DNA from: JAUXFS01 sp050329575
GTDB taxonomy: Bacteria; Pseudomonadota; Alphaproteobacteria; Rhodospirillales; Defluviicoccaceae
NCBI GenBank assembly: GCA_050329575.1
Contig: JBHJOP010000077.1
Location: 1-64,000, forward strand
Reading direction: 5' to 3'
DNA length: 64,000 bases
How positions within the stretch are numbered: the first letter of the stretch is position 1; each line of letters starts with the position of its first letter. Positions 26,898-36,483 of the stretch are shown one piece after another. A program made the translations under genes and the position numbers. The notes under the pieces are model-generated. The model was not told where the DNA came from, did not search any database, and was given only the letters and a program-made list of their open reading frames with translations.

Positions 26898-28966
26898 CGC
26901 CGAACCGCGATTTTTTCCGGCCGGATCCAGATCGCGGTGTCGTGAAAGGCCACGCCGCCGGCCGGGGATACCGCGTCGGCGCCGACCAGGGCGTTGATGC
27001 CGATGCCTCCGGCGAAGCCGTTGCCCGGCCAGATGCTCTCGACCACCACGACGCCTTTTTGCATTCCCGCGAACGGTCGCGTCCGCACCACCGCCGAGCC
27101 GCGATCGTTGCCAAGGCGAACGAGGTCGCCCTCGCCGATCCCCAGCATCCTGCAATCGTCGCCGTGGATCAGCGCCACCGGATGGCACTCCTTCTCTCGC
27201 GACGTCGGCGTTTCGGTGAAGGTGGTGTTGAGGAAGTGATGCGCCGGCGCGGTGACCAGGCGATACGGGCGGGTCGCATCCGCCGCCTCCGTCACCGCCA
27301 GGTGATCGGGCAGGGCGGGCAGCGCCGCGTGCGACGGGCCGAGCGCCGTCCAATCGGGCGCGAACCGGAACCTGCCGTCCGGCCAGCCGAAGCCGTCCAG
27401 GAAATGAGCCCGCTCGAACGGCAGCGCGCAATCGAGTCCCCCCGCCGCGTGGATCGTCTCGGCGTCGGGCAGGCCGGAGGCCGCGAGGGTCGCTTCGATC
27501 ACTTCCCAGGCGCTCATCGCGAAGCCGGAATGCCGGGCGCCCAGGCGATGGGCGAGCGCGCAGATCACCTCGTGATTGGACCGGCACTCGCCCGGCGGGT
27601 CGATCACCCGCTTCGCCACCTGCAGGAAGGTATGGCCGCCACCGAGGTAGAGGTCGTCGTGCTCCAGGAACATCGTCGCCGGCAGCACGATGTCCGCTGC
27701 CGCCGCGGTTTCGGTCATGAACTGCTCGTGGACGCAAAGGAACAGATCTCGCCCAGAGAGGCCGGCGCGGACCTTGGTCGACTCCGGTGCGACCGCGGCG
27801 GGATTGGTGTTCTGGACCAGCATCGCGGTCACCGGCGGTCCTCCGCAGAGGTCGGCCGGGTCGCCGGTCAGCACCGGGCCGATGCGCGACATGTCGAGCA
27901 CCCGTGTCGCGGGATCGCGTGCGTCCAGTCCCTCGATCAGGGTCCGATCCAGGGCATAGAGGGCACCGTTGGCGAACAGGGCGCCGCCGCCCCGCCGCCG
28001 CCAGGCCCCGCTCACCGCCGGCAGACACGAGACCGCGTGCATGTTGGCGGCGCCATTCCGCGACCGGGTGAAGCCGTAACCGAGACGGAGAAAGCTGCGT
28101 TCGGCGGTTCCGTACAGGCGCGCGAACTCGACGATCGCCGGCGTCTCGAGGCCGGTGATCGCCGCCGCCCACGACGGCGTCCGCGTCTCCAGGTGGCGCT
28201 CGAGGCGATCGGGACAGTCGGTGTACCGGGCCAGGTAATCGCGGTCGGCGAGCCCCTCGGCGAACAGGACGTGCATGACCGCGCAAGCCAGCGCCCCGTC
28301 GGTTCCGGGCCGCAGCGCGAGGTGGACATCGGCGCTCCGCGCGGTCGCGTTGGCGTAGGGATCGACGACGACGATACTGGCGCGTCGGTGCTTGCGCGCT
28401 CGCGTTGCGTGGGTCAGGACGTGCACCTGGGTGGCGGCGACGTTGCCGCCCCAGATGACGATCAGATCGGACTCCGCCATTTCGCGCGGATCGACCCCGC
28501 GCAGCGCGCCGGCGCCGGCGATCCATCCCGCCCTGGCGATGGTCGAGCAGATGGTGCGGGCCATGCCCGAGTAGCCCATCACGTGGCGCAACCGCTCGAT
28601 GCCGTCCCGCTGCACCAGCCCCATGGTGCCGGCATAGAGGTAGGGCCACACCGTCTGACGCCCGAGGCGATCGGCCGCCGCGACGAACGCCTCCGCGACC
28701 GCATCGAGCGCATCGTCCCAGGACAGGGGCTCGAACCGCCCTCCCCCCTTGGCGCCGACGCGACGGAGCGGCCGAATCAGACGATCGGGGTGGTGAACCC
28801 GTTCCCGGTATCGGGCGACCTTCGAACAGATGATGCCGGCGGTGTACGAATGGCCGGCCGCTCCGCGGACGCGCCCGATGGTGCGTCCATCGTGCCGTTC
28901 CACCTCGAGCGCACACGTGCTCGGGCAGTCGTGCGGGCACGTCGAGGCGACGAACTGGCCGGCCAT
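26894..28966 (-). CDS. molybdopterin-dependent oxidoreductase, DMSO reductase family
   Basis: A 690-residue molybdenum (bis-MGD) enzyme of the formate dehydrogenase/DMSO reductase superfamily. An N-terminal 4Fe-4S site is made by Cys10, Cys14, Cys18 and Cys47 (CPHDCPSTC ... IICSKV). Further blocks are PLSWDDALD, IWGGNVAAT, VVVDPYANATA, LRPGTDGALA and VLPATMFLEHDDLYLGGGH; the C-terminal molydopterin dinucleotide-binding domain contains PYRLVTAPAHHFLNTTF. No Tat signal is present, so it is cytoplasmic. No partner subunit is adjacent; electron donor and substrate are unknown. Confidence 0.9.
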   Translation of the reverse strand: MAGQFVASTCPHDCPSTCALEVERHDGRTIGRVRGAAGHSYTAGIICSKVARYRERVHHPDRLIRPLRRVGAKGGGRFEPLSWDDALDAVAEAFVAAADRLGRQTVWPYLYAGTMGLVQRDGIERLRHVMGYSGMARTICSTIARAGWIAGAGALRGVDPREMAESDLIVIWGGNVAATQVHVLTHATRARKHRRASIVVVDPYANATARSADVHLALRPGTDGALACAVMHVLFAEGLADRDYLARYTDCPDRLERHLETRTPSWAAAITGLETPAIVEFARLYGTAERSFLRLGYGFTRSRNGAANMHAVSCLPAVSGAWRRRGGGALFANGALYALDRTLIEGLDARDPATRVLDMSRIGPVLTGDPADLCGGPPVTAMLVQNTNPAAVAPESTKVRAGLSGRDLFLCVHEQFMTETAAAADIVLPATMFLEHDDLYLGGGHTFLQVAKRVIDPPGECRSNHEVICALAHRLGARHSGFAMSAWEVIEATLAASGLPDAETIHAAGGLDCALPFERAHFLDGFGWPDGRFRFAPDWTALGPSHAALPALPDHLAVTEAADATRPYRLVTAPAHHFLNTTFTETPTSREKECHPVALIHGDDCRMLGIGEGDLVRLGNDRGSAVVRTRPFAGMQKGVVVVESIWPGNGFAGGIGINALVGADAVSPAGGVAFHDTAIWIRPEKIAVRR

Positions 28967-29041
28967 GGCGGGATCCCTGCTCCCCTCGGGGGGTGGACTC
29001 TAGTGGCCTCCCCCCTCCCCTTCAAGCCGCCGCCCATCGGT

Positions 29042-30028
<987 letters not shown>

Positions 30029-30220
30029 CGTCATCCCTCCACTGTGCGTTTCCTCGAGCGTCCACTTGACCCCTTTTCCCGCCGCCGACAACCCCGTGTA
30101 CCATCACGTCTCGGTGATCGCCGGAATCGTTCGCTGCCAACCGGCGACGACGCGGCGGGACCCGACGCCATCCGATTTCCCTCCGTTCCCCGGAGCGTCC
30201 GATCCGTATATGGTGGCCGC

Positions 30221-30901
30221 ATGCGTATCTTGATCATCGAGGACGACCGCGAGACCGCCGACTATCTCCGCAAGGGGCTGGTGGAGAACGGTCACGTCGT
30301 CGACCATGCGCCGACCGGCCCGCAGGGCCTGGCGATGGCGACGGAGAGCGTCTATGACGCGCTGATCGTCGATCGGATGTTGCCGGGGCTTGACGGCCTG
30401 GCGGTCATCCAATCGCTCCGCGACCAGCGGAACAGGACCCCGGCGTTGATCCTGAGCGCCCTCGGCCAGGTCAGTGACCGGGTCAAGGGTCTGAAGGCGG
30501 GTGGCGACGACTATCTCGTCAAGCCGTTCGCGTTCTCCGAACTGCTCGCCCGCCTGGAGGTGCTGAACCGGCGGACCGAACCCAGGGAAACCGTGATCAC
30601 GGTGCTGCGGGTCGCCGACCTCGAGATGGACTTGCTGGCCCGCACCGTCACCCGCGCCGGCCAGCAGATCGATCTGCAACCGCGGGAGTTCCGACTTCTC
30701 GAGTACCTGATGCGCCATGCCGGCCAAGTGGTGACGCGGACGATGTTGCTGGAGAGCGTCTGGGACTACCATTTCGATCCTCAGACCAATGTCATCGACG
30801 TCCACGTCAGCCGCCTGCGTGCCAAGATCGACAAGGGGTTCGGCGAGCCGCTCCTCCACACCGTAAGGGGTGCGGGATACTCTCTTCGTGAACCTGCCTA
30901 A
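30221..30901 (+). CDS. OmpR-family response regulator
   Basis: A 226-residue response regulator. The receiver domain (1-120) has acidic pocket EDD at 7-9, phospho-acceptor Asp51 in LIVDRMLPG, the switch Ser in LILSALG, and Lys in DDYLVKPFAF. The C-terminal winged-helix domain has LQPREFRLLEYLMRHAGQVVTR and VSRLRAKIDKGF...HTVRGAGYSL, typical of OmpR/PhoB. Its stop overlaps the start of the following histidine kinase gene, its presumed partner. The signal and regulon are unknown; the divergent DUF3179 gene could be a target. Confidence 0.94.
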   Translation: MRILIIEDDRETADYLRKGLVENGHVVDHAPTGPQGLAMATESVYDALIVDRMLPGLDGLAVIQSLRDQRNRTPALILSALGQVSDRVKGLKAGGDDYLVKPFAFSELLARLEVLNRRTEPRETVITVLRVADLEMDLLARTVTRAGQQIDLQPREFRLLEYLMRHAGQVVTRTMLLESVWDYHFDPQTNVIDVHVSRLRAKIDKGFGEPLLHTVRGAGYSLREPA

Positions 30902-32294
30902 ACTCGTCCGCACCTCGGCCTTCCGGCTGACGCTGCTCTACATCGTGCTGTTCGGCGCGTCGGTGCTGGTGCTGCTCGGCTTCGTCTCATGGTCGACCAT
31001 GGCGCTGATCGAACGACAGATCGATCAGACCATCGAAGCGGAGATCCGCGGGCTCGCCGAACAGTACCGGGAGCGCGGACTGCTTCGGCTGATCGACGTC
31101 ATCCATGAACGCAGTGCCGATCACGCCGACCAGAACAACTTCTATCTCCTCACCGATCCCGTTCTCGGTCCGATCGCCGGCAACCTCGCCAACTGGCCGG
31201 CCGAGACCGGTGCCGGCGGCTGGGTTGTGCTGACGTTGCCGAAGCGGCGCGACGGTCGATCGGTCTCGCATCGCGTTCGTGCCCGGATCTTCGTGCTGCC
31301 GGCCGGCTACCGGCTGCTCGTCGGCCGCGACATGCGCGAGAAGGACCGCTTCCGCGAGACGATCAACGAGGCGGTCAGCTGGTCGCTGGCGTTGACCCTC
31401 GGGTTCGGCCTGATCGGCGGAGTATTCATGAGCCGCCGAATGCTGGCGCGCGTCGATCGCCTCTCCAAGTCCGCGCAGGGGATCATCGCCGGCGATCTCG
31501 CCCGCCGCATCGTCGTCAGCGGCACCGGTGACGAGTTCGACAGTCTGGCCGTCAATCTCAACGCGATGCTCGATCAGATCGAGCGGCTGATGACCGGCAT
31601 GCGGCTCGCGACCGACAGCATCGCCCATGATCTGCGCGGCCCGCTGACGCGGCTCAAGGGACGGATCGAGTTGGCGCTGCGGTCTCCCGCCGACGCGGGA
31701 CAGGACCGCGAGGCACTGGCCGACGTTCTCGCCCAGACCGATGCCGCTCTCGCCGTGTTCGACACGCTGCTCAAGATCGCGACCGCCGAGGCCCGTACCG
31801 ATCCCTCGGACTTCCAGTCCCTCGACCTCGCCGTTCTGGCGGCTGACGCGGCCGAACTGTACGAACCGGTCGCCGAGGAGCGGGGCATCAACCTCGCGGT
31901 CGAGGCGATCGGACCGGCGCCGATCCGCGGCCAGCCGCAGCTGCTGGCGCAGGCGATCGCCAACCTGCTGGACAACGCCGTCAAGCATACGCCGAGCGGC
32001 GGCCGCATCACCGTCTCGGCGGCGGAACATGCCGGGACGGTCCTGCTCGCGGTCGCCGACGACGGCCCCGGCATCCCCGAGCCGGACCGTCAGCGAGTCC
32101 TCGAGCGGTTCGTGCGGCTGGAGGAAAGCCGCAGCACCCCCGGTGCCGGACTCGGCCTCAGCCTCGTGGCGGCGGTCGCCAAGCTGCACGACGCCAAGCT
32201 GCAACTGGACGACAACCGCCCTGGGCTGCGGGTGTCCATCGCCTTTCCCACCGCTTCCGTCCGCGACGGCACCGACGAACGACCCCCGGCCTGA
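30888..32294 (+). CDS. membrane sensor histidine kinase (EnvZ-like class)
   Basis: A 468-residue kinase. Two membrane helices (LTLLYIVLFGASVLVLLGFV and SLALTLGFGLIGGVFM) bracket a periplasmic sensor domain of about 130 residues, followed by HAMP (RRMLARVDRLSKSAQGII...DEFDSLAVNLN). The H-box has the phospho-accepting His at about residue 247 (SIAHDLRGPLTRLKG); N-box AIANLLDNAVKHT and G-boxes ADDGPGIP and GAGLGLSLV follow. A GTG start overlapping the regulator gene is assumed; the GTG at 30870 is an alternative. It should phosphorylate the preceding OmpR-type regulator. Confidence 0.93.
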   Translation: MNLPKLVRTSAFRLTLLYIVLFGASVLVLLGFVSWSTMALIERQIDQTIEAEIRGLAEQYRERGLLRLIDVIHERSADHADQNNFYLLTDPVLGPIAGNLANWPAETGAGGWVVLTLPKRRDGRSVSHRVRARIFVLPAGYRLLVGRDMREKDRFRETINEAVSWSLALTLGFGLIGGVFMSRRMLARVDRLSKSAQGIIAGDLARRIVVSGTGDEFDSLAVNLNAMLDQIERLMTGMRLATDSIAHDLRGPLTRLKGRIELALRSPADAGQDREALADVLAQTDAALAVFDTLLKIATAEARTDPSDFQSLDLAVLAADAAELYEPVAEERGINLAVEAIGPAPIRGQPQLLAQAIANLLDNAVKHTPSGGRITVSAAEHAGTVLLAVADDGPGIPEPDRQRVLERFVRLEESRSTPGAGLGLSLVAAVAKLHDAKLQLDDNRPGLRVSIAFPTASVRDGTDERPPA

Positions 32295-32459
32295 CGGACC
32301 GGTGAGCTCGACCCCGAAGGCGGCCGTGCCGGTGGGCCCTGACTCAGTGCGGCTTCATCATCGATGGCCCCCCTCTCCCGACCTCCGGTCGCGGCCGTCC
32401 CTGCTCGCTGCGCCCCGCTCCGTCTCCGACATGCCGAAAGGGCCTCGCCACCCCTTTGG

Positions 32460-33470
32460 TCAATCGGCCCATGTCTTCGCCAGCCGTCGATCCTGGGCCG
32501 TCGCCAGATGTTTCATCCGACGCAGATCGGCGGAGCTCAGCGTCATCGCCGTCTCGACCCACAGATTGGTGACGTCGATCAGTTCCTGCCGGGTGATCGG
32601 ATTGACGATCCGGCGCGCGCCCACCACCGCCTGCCACGCCGATCGCGAGCGCTGCCGTTCGCGGATGAAATCATAGACGGCGTCCCTGCCCTGACCGTCT
32701 TCGGCAATTCGCTCGACGAGGCCGAGTTCGTAGAGCTCCTCCGCGCTGTAGATCCGTCCGCTCAGGATCATCCGCTCGGCGCGCGCGGCATCGAGGCGGC
32801 GTGACAGGAAGCTGTAGGCGCCCATGCCGGGGAACAGGTTGAACAGCACCTCGGGCAGGCCGAACTTGGCACTCCTCTCGGCGATGATGACGTTGTGGGC
32901 CAGCGCCGCCTCGAACCCTCCACCGAGGGCGTCCCCCTGCACCAGGGCGATCGTACAGACCGGCAAGTTGTGGTTGGCGGCCCAGCGGTACTGTTCGTTG
33001 ACGCATGCATGCGCATAGCGGCGCAGGGTGTCACGATCCTGGCGTTCGATGAGTTCCATGAAGAGCGGAAGGTTGCCGCCGAGATTGAAGATCCCAGGGA
33101 GGTGCGAGCCGAGAACAAGGTAGGAGATCGGCGGATCTTCGGCATCGGCGCACACGTTTTCCACGAGATCGAGGGTCGCGCTGATCTCGCTGATCAGTCC
33201 GTGGGTGAAACTGGGGCGCCCGTCGGGCATCATGTACTGCCAGAGGATGCGCTTTTCGGCGTCGTAGGTGAGTTCCAGTTCCCGCAACCTGTTGGCCAGC
33301 GCCAACCAGTGAGGTCGGCCCGGCTGCACCCGCGGAGCAATGCTCTGCTCCGTCCAATCCTTCGGTCTCGCGACCGCACTGCTCATTCTCGGGCTCAGGC
33401 GGTGTCGCGTCTCAATGGCGGCATGTGCGACAGCGTTCTGACTGGTCTCCGCCACTGCTAGATTCTGCAT
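32460..33470 (-). CDS. RpfF-like crotonase, candidate DSF-family signal synthase
   Basis: A 336-residue crotonase-fold protein with detailed similarity to RpfF/DSF synthases rather than general enoyl-CoA hydratases: IFNLGGNLPLFMELI, IALVQGDALGGGFEAALAHN, GLPEVLFNLFPGMGAYSF and YSAEELYELGLVERI. The two glutamates needed in RpfF (Glu141 and Glu161 in Xanthomonas) align with Glu187 and Glu207, with the same 20-residue spacing. RpfF makes cis-2-unsaturated fatty acid signals from acyl-ACP. A GGAGAGGG site supports the start, which gives about 45 extra N-terminal residues. It faces a REC-PAS-GGDEF-EAL gene. Confidence 0.85.
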   Translation of the reverse strand: MQNLAVAETSQNAVAHAAIETRHRLSPRMSSAVARPKDWTEQSIAPRVQPGRPHWLALANRLRELELTYDAEKRILWQYMMPDGRPSFTHGLISEISATLDLVENVCADAEDPPISYLVLGSHLPGIFNLGGNLPLFMELIERQDRDTLRRYAHACVNEQYRWAANHNLPVCTIALVQGDALGGGFEAALAHNVIIAERSAKFGLPEVLFNLFPGMGAYSFLSRRLDAARAERMILSGRIYSAEELYELGLVERIAEDGQGRDAVYDFIRERQRSRSAWQAVVGARRIVNPITRQELIDVTNLWVETAMTLSSADLRRMKHLATAQDRRLAKTWAD

Positions 33471-33780
33471 CGTCCCTCTCCATTTCCCTAAAAGGTTGAT
33501 CTCAGGATTTCGATTCTGCCACTGGCTGTTGATCTTTCGGATCAGTATATCTTTTTTTGCCCCAAATGGGGATATTCGTTCAACTCGATAGCATACACCT
33601 CGGTTGTTGTGATTGTCCGCTGCGGCTTCATCCGAAGGCCCCCGGTGTGGCGCATGGCCGGGCGACGAGAACGGGACTCGACCGGGGCTGGCGGGTCGGC
33701 CATCGGATCGACAGCGTGATCACCGGCTTGACGGCCGATCCGTTGAGGCATCATCCTGCCGACGGACAGCGGGGTGTGGA
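33471..33780. promoter_or_regulatory. 310-bp divergent region between rpfF-like and c-di-GMP genes
   Basis: No convincing gene is present; the short open frames lack family resemblance. The part near rpfF (about 33485-33600) is AT-rich for this genome (TTTCCCTAAAAGGTTGATCTC, TCAGTATATCTTTTTTTG) and should hold the promoters. It contains an inverted repeat CCCCA-AA-TGGGG at 33560-33571, a good operator candidate, 89 bp from the rpfF start and 209 bp from the opposite start. The other half is GC-rich leader of the c-di-GMP gene. Confidence 0.5.
33560..33571. promoter_or_regulatory. CCCCAAATGGGG inverted repeat, candidate operator
   Basis: Arms CCCCA and TGGGG are separated by two A residues inside the AT-rich part of the divergent region. 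Eleven of its twelve bases recur upstream of the PAS-GGDEF-EAL gene near 60947. That it binds a regulator is inference. Confidence 0.4.
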
Positions 33781-36309
33781 ATGTCTGTAGTTGTCATCGT
33801 CGACGACCGCGTGACAAATCTCAAACTTCTGAGGCGGTTCGCCGAATCGCTCGAGCAGGACGTCAGTGTCCACACCTTCGACGATCCGCGGCGTGCTTTG
33901 GAGAGCATCGCCCACCGGATTCCCGACCTCGTCGTGACCGATTTCGTGATGCCGGAAATGCTTGGAGACGAGTTCATCCGGCTCTGCCGGCGCCAGCCGG
34001 GCGCCGGCGACTTCCCGATCGTCGTGGTCACCGCCTATGAGGATCGCGAGTACCGCTATCGGGCGCTCGATGCCGGCGCGAGCGACTTCCTGCTCAGTCC
34101 CGTCGACGGTCGCGAGTTCTGCATCCGCGCCCGCCATCTGTTGACCCTGCACCATCAGCGGCAGGAGATCCGCAGCCGGGCTGTTCATCTGGAGAGCGAG
34201 CTCGAGACGGCGCTCCGGCAGCACGCCGAAAACATGCGCCTCAAAGAGGAGAACCTGCGTCGAGTCATCAACACGGTGCCGGCGCTGATCCGGGCCAGCG
34301 ACGCCACCGGCCGGATCCTGTTTCTAAACAGCTATCACGAGCAGGTGTTCGACATCGACGTCGACACGGCGGTCGGCGTCAATCGAACCAAGCTGTTCTC
34401 CGCGGAGTTTGCGACACGGCATCAGCAGCTCGACCGCCAGGTCTTGGCGTCCGGGCAGACGACCAATGGCATCGAGGAGGAACTGATCGATCGCGACGAT
34501 GCGCCGCGGGTGTTCCTGACGACCAAGGCGCCGCTGCACGGCACCGAGGGACAGGTGGACTCGATCGTCACCGTCTCCCTCGACATCACCGAGCGGAAGC
34601 GTGGCGAACAGGCCGTTCGCGAGAGCGAAGAGCGGTTTCGCAATCTCGTCGAGAGCTCGGTGCTCGGCATCGTCATCGAGCGGGACGGTCGGCCGCTGTT
34701 CGCCAACCGCACCTTCGCTCGGATCTTCGGATACGACCGTCCCGACGAGATCCTCGCGCTCGAGAGCCTCGATCGCCTTTACGGGCCGGGCGAGATCCCC
34801 CGCATCAGGCGCTGGCGGGCGAACCGTTCACAATCCACGACGGAGGTCGAACGTCACGAGTTTCAGGGGGTGAAGAAGGACGGGACGGTGATCTGGGTCG
34901 AGAGCCAGTTTCAGGAGGTGTGGTGGAAGGGGGAGCGGGCGCTGCAGTCGACGATCGCCGACATCACCTTGCGCAAGAACTACGAGGAACGGCTGCAGCG
35001 GCAGGCCAACTTCGACGAGATCACCGGCCTGCCGAACCGGGTGCTCGCGCTCGATCGGCTGCGCAGTGCTGTGGTCAGCGCCCACCGCCACCATCACAAG
35101 GTGGGGGTCCTGTTCATCGATCTCGACCACTTCAAGAAGATCAACGACACGCTGGGGCACGCGACCGGGGATCAGCTCCTGAAGATGGCGGCCGATCGCC
35201 TGAAACGGTGTGTGCGCGAAGAGGACACGGTCGCCCGGCTCGGGGGTGACGAGTTCACGGTCATTCTTCCCAGCATCGGCTCCGCCTCGCATGCCGAACC
35301 GGTCATCCACAAGATCCTCGACACCTTCTCGCAGCCGTTCGTCCTCGATCTCCACGAGGCGTTCGTCACCGCGAGTGTCGGCGTGACGGTGTTTCCCGAC
35401 GACGGCGACGATCCGCACGTGCTGATGCAGAACGCCGACGCGGCGATGTACCGGGCGAAGGAGCACGGGCGCAACACGTTCCAGTACTTCACCCGCGAAC
35501 TGAACGAGCGGGCGATGGAGCGGATGCGGCTGGAAAGCCTGCTGTTGCACGCGCTCGACCGCGAAGAACTCCGGCTCCATTTCCAACCGATCGTCGACAT
35601 CCGGACCCGCGCGGTCGTCGGTGCGGAGGCGCTGTTGCGCTGGTCGACCGAGGAACTCGGGGCGATCCCCCCGGAACGATTCGTGCCGTTGGCGGAGGAC
35701 ACCGGCCTCGTCGTTCCGATCGGCCGGTGGGTGCTGGATACGGCCTGCCGCCATCTCGGACTGTGGCAGCGATCCGGCCTTCCGCTGTTGCGCCTCTCGG
35801 TCAACATCTCCAGCCGCCAGTTCAGGGCGAAGGGGCTGGTCGAAGCCGTTTCGTACGCCCTCGACAAACACGGGGTCGCCGCCCCGTCGCTGGAACTGGA
35901 GATCACCGAAGGCCTCTTGATGGACGAACTGCCGCAGACGCATGCGACGCTGCAGGCCCTGGACGAGATGTCGGTGCGACTGGCGCTCGACGATTTCGGG
36001 ACCGGCTATTCGTCCCTCAGCCACCTGAAGAAGTTCCCGGTGGACACCGTCAAGATCGACAAGTCGTTCATTCACGACGTGTCGACCGATCCCGGTGATG
36101 CGACGGTGGTCGAAGCGATCATCGCGATGGCCCATCGCCTCAATCTGCAGGTTGTCGGCGAAGGGGTGGAGACCAACGACCAGCTCGAGTTCCTTCGCTC
36201 CAGCGGCTGCGACCTCGCGCAGGGATACTATTTCAGCAAGCCTCTGCCGGCCGACCGGTTCCTGCGCTGGGTCCAGGGCAAGCGCCCGATCCTCAAGGAA
36301 GCGCTGTAA
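33781..36309 (+). CDS. response regulator with PAS-PAS-GGDEF-EAL (c-di-GMP turnover)
   Basis: An 842-residue cytoplasmic signalling protein. The receiver (1-120) has phospho-acceptor Asp in VVTDFVMPEM and Thr in VVVTAYED, but the usual Lys is Ser (DFLLSPVDG). A coiled coil (about 125-155) leads to two PAS domains (about 155-285 and 285-415). The GGDEF domain has intact RLGGDEF near 487 and an I-site REED five residues before it. The EAL domain has GAEALLRW near 616, NIS, EITEG, DDFGTGYSSLSHLKKFP, VKIDKSF and GEGVE, all intact. Both making and degrading c-di-GMP are possible. Divergent from the rpfF-like gene, it is its likely signal-response partner. Confidence 0.93.
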   Translation: MSVVVIVDDRVTNLKLLRRFAESLEQDVSVHTFDDPRRALESIAHRIPDLVVTDFVMPEMLGDEFIRLCRRQPGAGDFPIVVVTAYEDREYRYRALDAGASDFLLSPVDGREFCIRARHLLTLHHQRQEIRSRAVHLESELETALRQHAENMRLKEENLRRVINTVPALIRASDATGRILFLNSYHEQVFDIDVDTAVGVNRTKLFSAEFATRHQQLDRQVLASGQTTNGIEEELIDRDDAPRVFLTTKAPLHGTEGQVDSIVTVSLDITERKRGEQAVRESEERFRNLVESSVLGIVIERDGRPLFANRTFARIFGYDRPDEILALESLDRLYGPGEIPRIRRWRANRSQSTTEVERHEFQGVKKDGTVIWVESQFQEVWWKGERALQSTIADITLRKNYEERLQRQANFDEITGLPNRVLALDRLRSAVVSAHRHHHKVGVLFIDLDHFKKINDTLGHATGDQLLKMAADRLKRCVREEDTVARLGGDEFTVILPSIGSASHAEPVIHKILDTFSQPFVLDLHEAFVTASVGVTVFPDDGDDPHVLMQNADAAMYRAKEHGRNTFQYFTRELNERAMERMRLESLLLHALDREELRLHFQPIVDIRTRAVVGAEALLRWSTEELGAIPPERFVPLAEDTGLVVPIGRWVLDTACRHLGLWQRSGLPLLRLSVNISSRQFRAKGLVEAVSYALDKHGVAAPSLELEITEGLLMDELPQTHATLQALDEMSVRLALDDFGTGYSSLSHLKKFPVDTVKIDKSFIHDVSTDPGDATVVEAIIAMAHRLNLQVVGEGVETNDQLEFLRSSGCDLAQGYYFSKPLPADRFLRWVQGKRPILKEAL

Positions 36310-36483
36310 CGGCTGATGGGGACCGCGATCGCGGAAGGCACCCTTCCCTTTCGTGGATCGACAGGGTAATCATCGTGACCTCGCCGGTGAGCGCTCCCGG
36401 CCGATCGGCGGCGCGTCGTTGACCCGCTGCGCGAAAATCGTCGTCGAATCGTCTGAGACAGCGAAGAAAGGTGGTGACAGCCC

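Noticed and set aside
30221..32294. The two-component pair as an RpfC/RpfG-like DSF receptor next to the rpfF-like gene
   Set aside because: The kinase has one periplasmic domain, HAMP and no receiver or HPt domain, and the regulator is OmpR-type without HD-GYP; neither resembles RpfC or RpfG.
32460..33470. Ordinary enoyl-CoA hydratase
   Set aside because: The RpfF-type blocks after GGGFEAAL, the paired glutamates and the long N-terminus fit DSF synthases better, and no beta-oxidation genes are adjacent.
33542..33790. Small open frames in the rpfF/c-di-GMP divergent region
   Set aside because: They overlap each other on both strands, have no ribosome site or family resemblance, and cover the likely promoters.
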